This document shows positions 1 through 11,087 of a stretch of DNA of 64,000 nucleotides, one piece after another. Made by a program: the position numbers and the translations under genes. Position 1 is the stretch's first letter. Every line of letters starts with the position of its first letter. This DNA comes from Selaginella moellendorffii (taxonomy: Eukaryota > Streptophyta > Lycopodiopsida > Selaginellales > Selaginellaceae): positions 208,002-272,001 of the forward strand of contig NW_003314288.1 of assembly GCF_000143415.4 (NCBI RefSeq), given 5' to 3'. The notes under the pieces are model-generated. The model made no database searches. It was not told the DNA's origin and saw nothing but the letters and a program-made list of their open reading frames with translations.

Positions 1-160
1 AAGCCTTAATTTGAGATTGCATCTATAGAAAGAACAGTCTATCCAACTTCATAGACAAAGTGAACATGATGAACCTCATTGAGAAGTCCATTTGGAAGCT
101 TAATTATCACCATGCTATAGCCTTCCATCTATAGTGTTTTTTTATTGTTGTAGAGTATAG
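1..160 (-). pseudogene. copia-3 relic, pre-integrase segment of pol
   Basis: Minus-strand translation gives a stretch with KKTL, a stop, MEGYSMVIIKLPNG, then EVHHVHFVYEVG. This matches the segment between protease and integrase of Ty1/copia polyproteins, where a 'V.LP.G...V..V.YVPG' pattern is usual. It is broken by stop codons. The preceding protease part of the same gene lies at 19059-19130, so this fragment is the far side of a copia gene split by the chromovirus at 161-19058. The relic continues beyond the left edge of the window. Confidence 0.65.
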
Positions 161-1075
161 TGTAGTGCATCTAAATTTAGAGCTAAACTCCAACCCATTG
201 CACTACGAAACAAGGGTTTGGTACAATCCCACAAGCACTAGCTCCCCATATCTAGCACTTGCATGCAAAATAGTGTTAGATAGTGTCTGGCACAATTTTG
301 GCATACCGGTGGCCTAACACGAGGAGGAGTGTACCCCACCGACTAGAGCAGCATAAAGCTTGGGCTTAGACCCAATCTAGATACAAAACAAAGAGCAACA
401 CAGCCCAATAGGAGCCAAACTAATATCTCAATTAATCAGACATGCATTCCAACCACTATCCCTTAGAACCATTTGTAGTGCCCGTCCCCCCCACCCCCCC
501 TTGAGGAACACACACTTTGGGCTTTCACCCTAAGCCTCCCTTAGTACCAAGAGTTAGTCTTTAGGACAATCTCAAAACTTACTAAATATAGAATATTCTT
601 AGATTGCGAATTTGGATATAGGACAAACACCATTGTGTTCAAGACAATCTCTACATTCTATAGATATGTTAAATGAGAAAATCTAAACACTTTCCATAAT
701 TAGCCAATGAAATGAAATAAGACTAATGCAAAGGGCATGATAGTAAGGGTGTTTGGCAAACACAATAAGCTATCATGTAATGATATTGAGAAACTATACT
801 CAATATCAAGGGGGTTCTCAATACTAAGAAGTGCAAGTCAACGAATGAATTTCTCTGACCAAGTTAAGTATGTTTGACAAATAGCATTTAGAAATTTCAT
901 CCTTATGCTCATCTAGTCAAGTGCACACGCAATGACCAGTTTCTCAACTAGCTTGGGTGGAGACTATAAAAAGAATCAGCAGTACCGACCTCTTGCCATC
1001 ATGGCAGTAAAAAAAAAGTGTCCATAAGGACTGGCCAACAAATATCTTTCAATACCTGAATTCACATTTGCGACA
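161..1075 (-). repeat. LTR-A, 3' LTR of the outer chromovirus
   Basis: Begins TGTAGTGCA and ends GCGACA (plus strand). It aligns along most of its length with 1299-2119, 7106-9813 (after removing an insertion) and 18195-19058. A C-rich tract lies near 487-501. It is directly followed by the polypurine tract at 1076. Confidence 0.8.
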
Positions 1076-1293
1076 CTCTCCCCCCTGGAGAAAATCAACA
1101 TCCTCATCAATGCATATTTAAGTCTAGCAAACCGTCAAGGAAACAACTCTAAAAGTTAAAGGAAAGCACACTATATGGGAAACACATTGACTTAAATGAG
1201 TTATGGAACAACCTTTCCTCTACATCCAAAGACATTAAGACTCAGACACCTTCCAACTGTCACCGACAAGGAAATGACTAACGGAGTTAGCCA
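1076..1293 (-). other. Polypurine tract and 3' end of chromovirus internal region
   Basis: The first bases (CTCTCCCCCC on plus, GGGGGGAGAG on minus) form the polypurine tract next to the 3' LTR. The remainder is non-coding and matches 2120-2338 of the LARD. It is interrupted at 1299 and continues at 9814. Confidence 0.7.
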
Positions 1294-1298
1294 CCCTT
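1294..1298. repeat. Target-site duplication of the LARD, left copy (ccctt)
   Basis: The five bases ccctt directly precede TGTAGCGC at 1299 and recur at 9814-9818 directly after the right LTR end. Confidence 0.8.
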
Positions 1299-2119
1299 TG
1301 TAGCGCACGTGGTTTTGACCCTTTATCCTATGGTGATTTACTATAGGATAACACCAAGAAGCGGAACCTAAACCCTCTTTGTGCCACGTGACAGATGCCA
1401 CGTGTCCAAAGGAACATGGTGCGGAACTCGAGGTTTAAGGCCTTGGGCCATTGAACGAAGGAACAGTGCCAAACTCCCAAGCATGGAGCCAAGGAGTGAT
1501 GGAACTGGGAACCACCCACAGCAACCCCCCCCCCTTGAGGAACACATACTTTGGCTTTGGGCTTTCACCCCAAGCCTCCCTTAGTATCAGGAGTTAGTCT
1601 CTAGGACAAGCTTGAAACTTACTAAATATAGAATGTTCCTAGATTGCGAATTTGGACACGGGATGAACACCATTGTGTTCAGGCCAATCTCTACATTCCG
1701 TAGATATGCCAAATGAGCAAATCTAGACACTTTCCATAATTAGCATTTGGGACCGAAATGAGACTAACACAAAAGGCGTGATAGCAAGGGTGTTTGGCAG
1801 ACACGGTAAGCTATCATCCAGCAATATTGAGGGATTAATCTCAATACGCGAGGGTTTTTGTCACTAGCCAGTGCAAGACATAACGAGACGGGAACTCCTT
1901 ATCGGGCTAAGTATGCTTAGCTAATAACACATAGGAATTCCGTCCTTATGCTCATCCAGTCTAAGTACACTCGAAATGCCCAGTTAACTCCACTAGCACA
2001 AGAGGGACTGATAAAGGGTCTAGCAATACCGACTTCCTGCCATCGTGGCAGTAAGGAAAGAATATCCGAAAGGACTAGTTGATAGATAACTTTTGATACC
2101 CGAAATCACACTCGCGACA
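1299..2119 (-). repeat. LTR-A of the LARD, 3' copy
   Basis: 821 bp from TGTAGCGC to GCGACA. Compared with the partner LTR it lacks roughly 330 bp in the middle, between the 'ggaaccaccc' region near 1510 and the C-tract near 1525. It preserves, near 1319-1330, the uninterrupted sequence into which LTR-B inserted in the partner. Confidence 0.8.
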
Positions 2120-5100
2120 CTCTCCCCCCTTAGGGAAGATCGACATCCTCGTTGATGCATACTCGAGTCTAGAATACCGCCAAGGAAACAACTCCAAAAA
2201 AAGTTCACAGTACTCACACTATGTGAGAAATGCACCAACTTAAATAAGTTAGGGTAACCTCTTTGTCTAACGCGGATGCGCTACCAGCTCAGACACCTTC
2301 TGGCCATCGCTGACAAGGAAATGACCAACAGAGTCAGCCACCCTTGCTGCTCTGGGAGTCACCCAGCTTACAAAAGTGTGATATGCCCCTGCTTGCAAAA
2401 ACATAGAGAGAGAAGCTAGAGGCCCCAACCCTCCTGAGCAAAGAAACTAAACCCATCGGTAAGGTTTAGATAGACTACTGTAAACAGGCAGTTAGAGTTG
2501 TTTAAATGGTCATGCCCTTTCAACGAAATAAGGAACATCGACAGAGAGGCAGGTTATGTGACCAGTCGACAGTAGCTACCCCATGACTAGAGATTTCACC
2601 ATGCACACGAAGTGCTAAAGCCAGTCTGCCTATACTGGCCCAAACTCAAAGATCAATAAATGGACAATATCAAAGTCATAGACAATGATATCTTAGAGAT
2701 TTAATTATCAGTGAATAAAACTTGGATTAGAATACAAAAGTATTCCAAGTAAGTTATCATTTAATAAAGTAGTAGTTGATTATAAGAACCACCAAGATCA
2801 TCATAATTAGTATACATAGGAATCACCATCCAACAAAATTCAATAGCAAGTAGATCATCAAGGAAACTCAATGATGAAACTGAACTACCAAAAATGGCAG
2901 ATAGCATGCCAAACAACTCACAAAACACAACTCAAAGAACATAAAGTATCATTGACTAACAAGCATAATGCTCGCGAATGTATCACCCAAAGGAAATAAC
3001 ATCCTAATCTATGAGAACTAACTTGAACAATAATCAACAGAACAAAATGAATGTTGCAAAGCAAACAAATGCTTGTTCATATCAACCATTGCACTAGCCA
3101 ATCTGAATAGATCCTAGTCAACAATACCAAGGAACCAGGGTTGCTTAAGCAAGTGTCAGCAACATCCTGCTGATGTTTCAAACCCAAGAGACCAATCCAA
3201 AGCAAACCACAAAGAACATGTAGTATTGCGAAAAGCCATAAGCTATCAAAGAGAACAACTAACCATCATGAAAAATCATTAATCATCCCATCAAAAAGAT
3301 ATATGCAGAATCATCATCTAAGAAGGAATCCACCATCCCAAAGAATAGCAAATCATTCTAGATCAACGATAATCAAGCAAAACATTCGACAAGGATAATC
3401 AACTATCCTAAATGACAGTCAATCATCATCAACAATTGTTAGATGCAAAAGTCAACTTCAATATCGAATCTAAGAAGCCAAAAATGTCTTCCCCAACAAC
3501 TTATAACAAATGGAACAATAAAGACAAAACTCAAGGAACCAAAAACTCGAAGAAGTCTATAGCTAAGTCATAATGATCATGAGTTTTGTAGAAGCTAACT
3601 TTAATGCTAAAGAAGAAATCATGGTGCAACCCACAATATCTTCCTCAACACATCCATAAGCTAAACTTCATAATGCCAAAGCTAATGAAGAGCATGTCTG
3701 CATTAACCCAAAAGCCAAGCATATTGAAGCTATGCTCCACAAGTGATCACTAATCGATCCTCCATGAATCCATCTATAGCAAAACGTAACTCACTTCATA
3801 ACAAACATAAGAAGAATCATCAATGATCAATATACCCCATTTTCAATCCAACAAGGATTCAAATATTCTAATATCGATCACTAACTCTTCCACTTATAAA
3901 GTTAGTATTGTCCACGACTAAATCACTTTTCAAGGAAAAGCCAAAGCTCAACCCCTACTAAATAATCTCATCTAGAACACAACTAACTTAAACTTGCCAC
4001 CCAGCTCATTGAACATCAATAAACTAGCAATGCACGAATGCCAATAACACAAAGCAAAAGCCAAATCATCAACACTATTTCATCATGACTAATGAAACTC
4101 AATATCAATCCTTTGAAGGAAAAACATCTCATTTCACTCGAATCTCAATATCAATATTGTCAACGACAAGGCATTACTTCAGTGCCATCAACACCATAAC
4201 AAAGCTAGAAGAAAGCACGAGTGAATCACCACTCAAAACTCCCTAGCAACTAAGCTAACCAAGGTCGAAGATACTTTACTCAGTATCCAAGACCAATCCT
4301 TTAGCAAAACTTAGTTACAGATAACACATCATCAAGGAGTGAATCACCACATCCAAGACTAAATGAAATCCAACACCACGAACTAAACGCAACCAAATAA
4401 TATCAACAGAGCTAAAGTCGATATATTAACATCGAAAAACCATGTAAGCTATGACACGATCCTCCGTAACACCATCCGGTAAAGCAAACCCATCACCAAT
4501 AAATCTTTATTAAGTGAAGCATGTGTCAATAGTCCTCGGCAAAGTCTACAAACAATCACTGGTCGCAAAGCAACTAACAATCACTCTTCAACTTGCCTTT
4601 ATAGGACCCAAACACTAAACTCACATCATCGAGTCATACACTTGTCCAAGATGAACATAATATCCCAGGTATGAGATAAAAGTTTATAGACAAGCACGAA
4701 CTAAATGACCACTTGAATCCAACTCAACTGTGACAAGCTCACTAATGCATTTAGCCTATAGCTTTGAGCATGCCTTGAAGAGCTATGCGATCAACACTCA
4801 GTTGAAACTAAAGTGAAGACCATGAGATGGACTCATATCGGTACACAACCTCCTCATAAACAATGCTATAGTACGGGTACCAACATTTCAACTGCAAACA
4901 ACTAAGTTAAACATCACCATCCTCAGCCAAGGCGCAAGGCCACCAAGACCAAGTCAAGATCAGTGAGAGCTCACTACTCTCATAGAGTCTAATCAAAATG
5001 CAAGGTGCAACTTGCCACCAAACGTAATGCTACAAAAGAAAGGCACAAGAGTCACCCTTCTTAGAAAAGTGCAACGGCCACCTTTCTACACCAACTCCAG

Positions 5101-7105
5101 ACTCTATCCAACCCAATTGCCTTAGCCCCAAAAGTCAGCATCCCTTTTAGGTCGCATCATATAAATTACCTATAAAGGTCTAAGCTAACCGAAGTCAATT
5201 CCAAACCCTTCACTAGTTTGTATTGGCTTACGAAAACGGAATGGTTTTCAGCAAAGTGACTAATAGATCAGCCATTAGAGAAGTCTAAGAAAATTTATAG
5301 AAAATTTCTGTCCTAGAGAAAGAATGACTCTCAGTCCAGGATTGCAAACTTTCAAGACTCAACCAACTTCCTCCTACAAACAACTTCACATAGGTTCATC
5401 TCAACATAAATTCTCATGATCCAACAATATGTTTAAGCATCGAACATCTTTGCCCATCTAACAAATATCCAACACAAACATCTGCAAAATGCAAAATGAA
5501 CATCCAAGGCTTGATCACAAAGACCACATCTTCGGATATCCATATTGCACTAACACTCTTCTTCAACCACCTTCAAGATCCAATGTGAAGCCAAAACACT
5601 AATAAGAAAAAAAAATGATATGGAAAATCAAAGTCCAAGGAAAAATTCCTCATCATTCGAAATAACAATACCACCTCCACTAACACAAGTGTTAGTGACG
5701 TCAATGCCCCAACTACACATTTTCTCCATCCAACAATCTACTCCAAGTGCTAACGGATCAACTGACAAGTCATAGCAAGTGACTGTTATAACCCTTTTCC
5801 AACACCTTATGGGCAAACCCAAGGAATAAAGTACCAACTTAAACTTAGCATAATAGACCATCACTGAGAATCCAGTTAAAGCTACTTCAATGCTACTTCG
5901 TGCAAGTAGACTAACTTCTCCATCAACCACTTTAGGGTTGATTATCGTTTAACCAAGCAACTTCGTAAACACATTGCTCACTATCACATGGATATGATAT
6001 GGAAATCACAATGACTTGATCATCAATTGAGCAACACATTGAGCAATGCCTATATCACTACTACAAAGGTCTATGTGAGTATCAAGTGCTAACTCAATTT
6101 GACAAAATACAACATAAATGCCACACTCCACTGATAGAGATTTACAACACCAACACCACTAACTTTTGTTCACAACATAGACAAGCTCATGCCACTCTCT
6201 ATCCGACCAATCTCAAAACTAATCCAACACCAAGCTACTTCAAGGAGCAATAGCAAGGTTCCTCAAAAAAGAATTAAGCATTGCAACTCAAGTCTTCAAT
6301 AGCAAGTTTAGACAAAATGGTTTAGCGTTTCACCGCTATCCATCCTATAATTCACCACTTGTAAGACCATTATAACCAACATGCATCAAGGTAGGGACTC
6401 TTGATTACATAATGTGAACATGCGAGCAATGAGTTAACTCCTAGTTGCAAATCATATCTCCAAGAAGAGAAAATGATTTACGTGTTTGATCCTTCATCTT
6501 TGACGACTCTCTTTTCGGTCTAATCTTTAACTAAACCTCAAGCTTGCTTTCACATTGCCTTCAGTCCAATCGAAGAAAAGTTTATGAGAGAGCATGGCAA
6601 TGACTATTTGAACCAATAGACTAATCCCTACAGTCTTGATTGATCCACTCGTAATCATGCCTAGGAAGGATCCACTAGTGTTGTGCTAAACAGCTATGGA
6701 CCAGCCTATTTGCCACTCATAGCAAACCCAGGGAGGTTTGCTTTTTACCCATGGTACAAGGAACAACTCATGGAACCATTGAAACAACTTATGGAACCAC
6801 CGATAGGCTAACATTAATCCTTCCAACTCAAAGAGTAACCTTAAGTTGCTAATGTGCCTCACTCATGAGCCCAAGCGCAAACTCATGCTACTGGAACAAC
6901 TCAATCCTTCTTATGAGCCCAAGAGCAAGCTCATATAATACGGTACAAAATGGTAACCAAATCCATACCCAAGGAACGATTGCAAAGTCATAACACCCAA
7001 ATGTGTACCCACTCAGATCATCATTTTCATCTCTGCATATGCAACGAGACTAGTTTCCCAATCTCATTGGATAGTACTCGCCGAGACTCACCCTCTGATA
7101 CCAAA
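2120..7105 (-). other. Non-coding internal region of the LARD
   Basis: Starts with a polypurine tract (GGGGGGAGAG on minus). Bases 2120-2660 match chromovirus internal sequence at 1076-1293 plus 9814-10125. From about 2660 to 7050 the sequence is A-rich and low in complexity with no frame resembling gag, protease, RT or integrase. The only ORF of 100 codons (5628-5930, minus) matches nothing I recognise and is probably chance. Confidence 0.65.
7091..7103 (-). other. Primer binding site of the LARD
   Basis: Minus strand reads TGGTATCAGAGGG, the usual plant initiator-methionine tRNA primer site, two bases from the LTR end at 7106. Confidence 0.8.
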
Positions 7106-7131
7106 TGTAGCGCACGTGGTTTTGACCCTTT

Positions 7132-8678
7132 TGTGAGACACAAAATCCCTAGGACCCAAAGTGGAGCCGGAAGGGTGCCACGTGGTAGTGGCTGAAGCAA
7201 AAGCCAAACGAGTGTAACAAGTTTGGACTAAAAGCTCCAACTTGATAGGTCAAGAGCGGGAGTGGAACTCCCAACAAAGTGCTTGAGGAATGAGCATGAA
7301 GCGAGCAACAAGCGAGGCTCTAAAAAGGGACCCAAAAAGGACTAACACATGACACATGGAAGTGTCCGAGATGGACCCAAGATGGAGTCCGAGATGGAGT
7401 CCGAGATGGACCGAGACGGAGTCCGAGATGGAGTCTGAGATGGACCGAGATAGAGTCCAAGATGGAGTCCGAGATGGACCGAGACGGAGTCCGAGATGGA
7501 GTCCGAGATGGAGTCCGACGTCGAGACCAAGATCGGAACCGAAACCGAGACCGAGACCGAGACCGAGACTGGGACCGGGACCGAGACCGAGACCGGGACC
7601 GAGACCAAGACCGGGACCGGGACCAAGACTGAGACCGGGACCGAGACCAAGCCCAAGTCTGAGTCCGAGTTCGAGTCTAAGAGGGTGAAAGCCCAAAGCG
7701 TTCATCTCCCAGACCCTGGGGGGTTTGGTGAGCTCCAAAAATATAGTAAGGGGGAGGACTGCAGTGGAGCCAGTTTGGCCAGAAAAGGCCAGTTTGGCCC
7801 AGGATGGCCAGACCCAGTGTTGGGTGATGAACTGACCACTGGGAAGTCCAAGACTAGAGTGAATACAGACTGACAAGTGGGGTAGCTTGGTGAAGTGTTT
7901 AAGAGCCGGCTCTAGTTCCCCCGGGAGATCGACTAGCCAATGCTCCCAGTCCAAGTGTGGGTGGCACTACCTACTTGGATACCAGGCATGGCTCAACGGA
8001 ACCTCACTCTAAGCCCATGGCTAGAGCACCTAAAGGCGGAAGGTGGGGAGAGTACCCACGGGGCTCGCGTAGGCCCACGGTGTTCCGAAATGTTGTCCCG
8101 AAGTCCCAAATGGGGGAAAGGTGGAGGAGCAGTCCTCTAGTGTAGTGACTAAGGATACAGTCACATGGTGAGGAAGTCCCAGAGGACCATGGGACTTAGT
8201 GGTCGGGCCTATGGGCCTTGATCTAGTGGAAGTGTCGGCAAACATGGCCATGGACAGAAAAGGGACTTGGTGGGGACCAGAAAAGGGACATTGGGGGAAG
8301 GCTATTCCCCATGTCTATGGGCATCCTAAGGATGCTAAGGAGTGGATATGGGATGATCACTCATGAACAGATGGCCCAGTCTTTGAGAGACGGGACTGTG
8401 ATAGAGGTGGTGTTAGACCACCGGTGTGACCAAGGTGAATGGGCATGGCCTTAGCGTAACAGGCTGATATGTTGGTGGTACCTTGGAGTGTCGGTCATGG
8501 GATCGGTCACGTGGAGCACTTGGACCAAGTGCAAAGGTTGAGTGGCGGGGATGCCATTCTCGGGGCTAGCAAGCCCAAGTTTGAAATAGGACTTATGGAG
8601 GTTGTGAGTGAGACTCCTCCAAGTGGTCGGAGGTGTGGTTAAGTGACTAAAGTAGAATGGAAAAATTAGTCGCTTACA
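7132..8678. repeat. Solo LTR-B (1.55 kb) with TSD ccttt
   Basis: Runs from TGTGAGAC to GCTTACA, so it has TG...CA ends, and is flanked by ccttt at 7127-7131 and 8679-8683. The sister LTR at 1299-2119 carries the empty site (gaccctttatcc). No internal region accompanies it, so it is a solo LTR left by recombination. The same sequence occurs inverted twice at 15195-17647. Confidence 0.85.
7356..7680. repeat. Minisatellite inside LTR-B
   Basis: Tandem copies of a 12-bp unit (GAGTCCGAGATG) alternate with GGACCGAGAC-type units, then grade into 6-bp GAGACC/GGGACC repeats. Open frames of about 100 codons on both strands here are a by-product of the repeat. Related arrays occur inverted at 16210-16400 and 17060-17440. 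Confidence 0.85.
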
Positions 8679-9813
8679 CCTTTATCCTATGGTGATTTAC
8701 CATAGGATAACACCACGAAGCGGAACCTAAACCCTCTTTATGCCACATGACAGATGCCACGTGTCATATGCCACATGTCCAAAGGAACATGGTGCGAAAC
8801 TCGAGGTTCAAGGCCTTGGGCTATTGAACGAAGGAACAGTGCCAAACTTCTAAGCGTGGAGCCAAGGATTGATGGAACCGAATCACAGAGCAACTCCCAA
8901 GCGTACAGCCCAAGGAGCTAAAGGATAGGAGCCTGGAGTGACTTGGAACAGTCCTAGAGCAACCAGCATCCCATTGCCAGGACCAGCATGCAAAACGGAG
9001 CCAAACAGAGTTTAGCACTATTTCAGCATACAGGTGGCCTAATGCGAGGATATGGGTACTCCACCAGCTAGCATGGTGTGGAGCTTGGGCTTAGACCCAA
9101 GCCGGATGCAAAACAAGGACAGGCACGCAAGCGGGAGGTAGACTATGCCTCAGGTTGGTCGGCCATGCCCGACCTACCCACTATCCCTACTATACATTTG
9201 GAACCCCCCATAGCCCGCCCCCCCCCCCCCCCCATTGAGGAACACACGCTTTGGGCTTTCACCCCAAGCCTCCCTTAGTATCAGGAGTTAGTCTCTAGGA
9301 CAAGCTTGAAACTTACTAAATATAGAATGTTCCTAGATTGCGAATTTGGACACGGGACAAACACCATTGTGTTCAGGCCAATCTCTACATTCCGTAGATA
9401 TGCCAAATGAGCAAATCTAGACACTTTCCATAATTAACATTTGGGACCGAAATGAGACTAACACAAAGGGCATGATAGCGAGGGTGTTTGGCAGACACGG
9501 TAAGCTATCATCCAGCAATATTGAGGGACTAATCTCAATATGCGAGGGTTCTTGTCACTAGCCAGTGCAAGATATAATGAGACAGGAACTCCTTACCGGG
9601 CTAAATATGCTTAGATAATAACACGTAGGAATTCCATCCTTATGCTCATCCGGTCTAAGTACACTCGAAATGCCCAGTTAACTCCACTAGCACAAGAGGG
9701 ACTGATAAAGGGTGTAGCAATACCGACTTCCTGCCGTCGTGGCAGTAAGGAAAGAATATCCGAAAGGACTAGTTGATAGATAACTTTTGATACCCAAAGT
9801 CACACTCGCGACA

Positions 9814-10355
9814 CCCTTGCTACTCTGAGTACCACTCAGCTTACAAAAGAATGATACATCTATGCTTGCAGGGACATAGGGAGAGGGCCAAAGGCCCAAC
9901 TTCCCCTGAGTAAGAAATCAACCCTTTCGAGAAGATTTAGACAACTATTATAAACTAGTAGATTAAGTTGTATACACGACCACACCCTTTTTTCAAAGAA
10001 TGAGTCATCGAGAGAGAGGTGGGAACTTGTGAACAATCTATAATAGTTATCCCCATGGTTATGGATTGAACCCATGCACCGAAGTGTTAAAGTTAACCTA
10101 AATTGACCCAAGTATAAACAAATGAGAGAAACGAAACTTTGATTTATAGAAATATATTACTTTACTGATTTACAAGATTTATTGCAAGATTTATAAAAAT
10201 TAGTCTTTATTATGATTCTTATACTCTGTGACAAGCTCATGAACATGTATAAGATTACTAAAAGGTTCCTAAGTTAATTCACAAACCAAGTAACCTTTCC
10301 ACTTAACTAGGTATTCTTTGGAATGACCACCACGTTTCCAATGATATAATAAGAT
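9814..10355 (-). pseudogene. Chromovirus internal region with C-terminal half of the chromodomain
   Basis: 9814-9818 is the second ccctt target copy. Minus-strand reading from 10355 to about 10210 gives ILLYHWKRGG, then EYLVKWKGY, later a stop in place of W before EPFSNL and LVTEY. This is the typical second half of a plant chromodomain, which binds histone marks to guide integration. The first half lies at 10923-10960 on the other side of the TRIM. Bases 9819-10125 are non-coding and match 2343-2660. Confidence 0.75.
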
Positions 10356-10922
10356 TGTAAGCAACTAAAGGGAACGACTCGAGAAACGATCCGTTGGGGT
10401 TCAAATATAGAGGGAAAGGGCCCATGAACAAGAGTGCACCCCCTTTTCCAATCGGTTAAGGGTCTTGGGATACTTGGAGTTAAGCGTCCTTGGGTTTGAA
10501 TAGTACTAGGTTGGGTGACCTCCCGGGTATCAGAGGGGTCTCGGGTCCGACTCTATTGGTTGGCTAAGGGAATCACACCACATGTTGATTGACATCTGGC
10601 TGGTCCAGTTTGCTCCCGCTAGACTCGACCCAAGGGGTAGGGTGTCAAGAGAGCAGGGCTCTTGAAAGAGCTGCAGGTCTCAGCTTCCGTTCACAAGGGT
10701 GTGAACTTGCAGGGAAGCGTGGTGGATTGTAAGCAACCAAAGGGAATGACTCGAGAAACGATCCATTCGGGTTCAAATATAGAGGGAAAGGGCCCATGAA
10801 CAAGAGTGCACCCCTTTTTCCAATCGGTTAAGGGTCTTGGGATACTTGGAATTAAGTGTCCTTGGGTTTGAATAGTACTGAGCTGGGTGACCTCCCGGGA
10901 AGTCCAAATTCAGGAGCTTACA
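10356..10922. mobile_element. TRIM element (terminal-repeat retrotransposon in miniature)
   Basis: Right LTR 10728-10922 (195 bp, TGTAAGCAACC to GAGCTTACA) and left LTR from 10356 to about 10535, which lacks about 28 bp at its inner end and runs straight into the primer-site region (TATCAGAGG). The internal part is about 190 bp with no coding capacity. Flanks aagat and aaaat resemble a target-site duplication with one change. Same family as 55067-55659. Confidence 0.8.
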
Positions 10923-11087
10923 AAAATGCTTTCAATTTTGTATTCAGGTTCACCATCCACAACTTTTGATGGCAGGTAAATCTCCTCCTTACATTCCAAA
11001 TTCAGGAGCTTACAAAAATGCTTTCAATTTTGTATTCAGGTTCACCATGCACAACTTTTGATGGCAGGTAAATCTCCTCCTTACATA
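10904..11087. repeat. 92-bp tandem duplication
   Basis: Two adjacent copies (10904-10995 and 10996-11087) begin CCAAATTCAGGAGC and end CCTTACAT, nearly identical. The unit contains the last bases of the TRIM right LTR plus chromovirus coding flank, so the duplication happened after TRIM insertion. Confidence 0.85.

Larger units (their letters stand above)
1299..9813 (-). mobile_element. LARD-like non-autonomous LTR element
   Basis: Left LTR 1299-2119 and right LTR 7106-9813 (the latter split by a solo LTR) flank about 5 kb without recognisable gag or pol. It has a polypurine tract (2120), a tRNA-iMet type primer binding site (7091-7103) and a perfect 5-bp target-site duplication. Its LTRs and the first few hundred bases of its internal region are shared with the surrounding chromovirus, so it is probably a non-autonomous derivative that used that element's proteins (inference). 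Confidence 0.8.
7106..9813 (-). repeat. LTR-A of the LARD, 5' copy, split by a solo LTR
   Basis: TGTAGCGCACG at 7106 to GCGACA at 9813. The stretch 7132-8683 is an inserted LTR plus one target-site copy; without it the LTR is about 1.16 kb. It contains a run of 16 C at 9218-9233. Confidence 0.8.

Noticed and set aside
5628-5930. 100-codon ORF on minus
   Set aside because: No recognisable motif, lone ORF in an A-rich non-coding LARD interior; kept only as a remark.
7356-7680. CRISPR-like repeat array
   Set aside because: Units are contiguous without unique spacers and the DNA is plant; it is a minisatellite.
7250-7954. 234-codon ORF on minus and overlapping ORFs on plus
   Set aside because: Caused by the minisatellite of LTR-B, whose unit length is a multiple of three; low-complexity residues on both strands.
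10345-10930. Possible host gene on plus with shared sequence at 55 kb
   Set aside because: The shared sequence has two terminal repeats, a primer site and target duplications in the 55-kb copy, so it is a TRIM.
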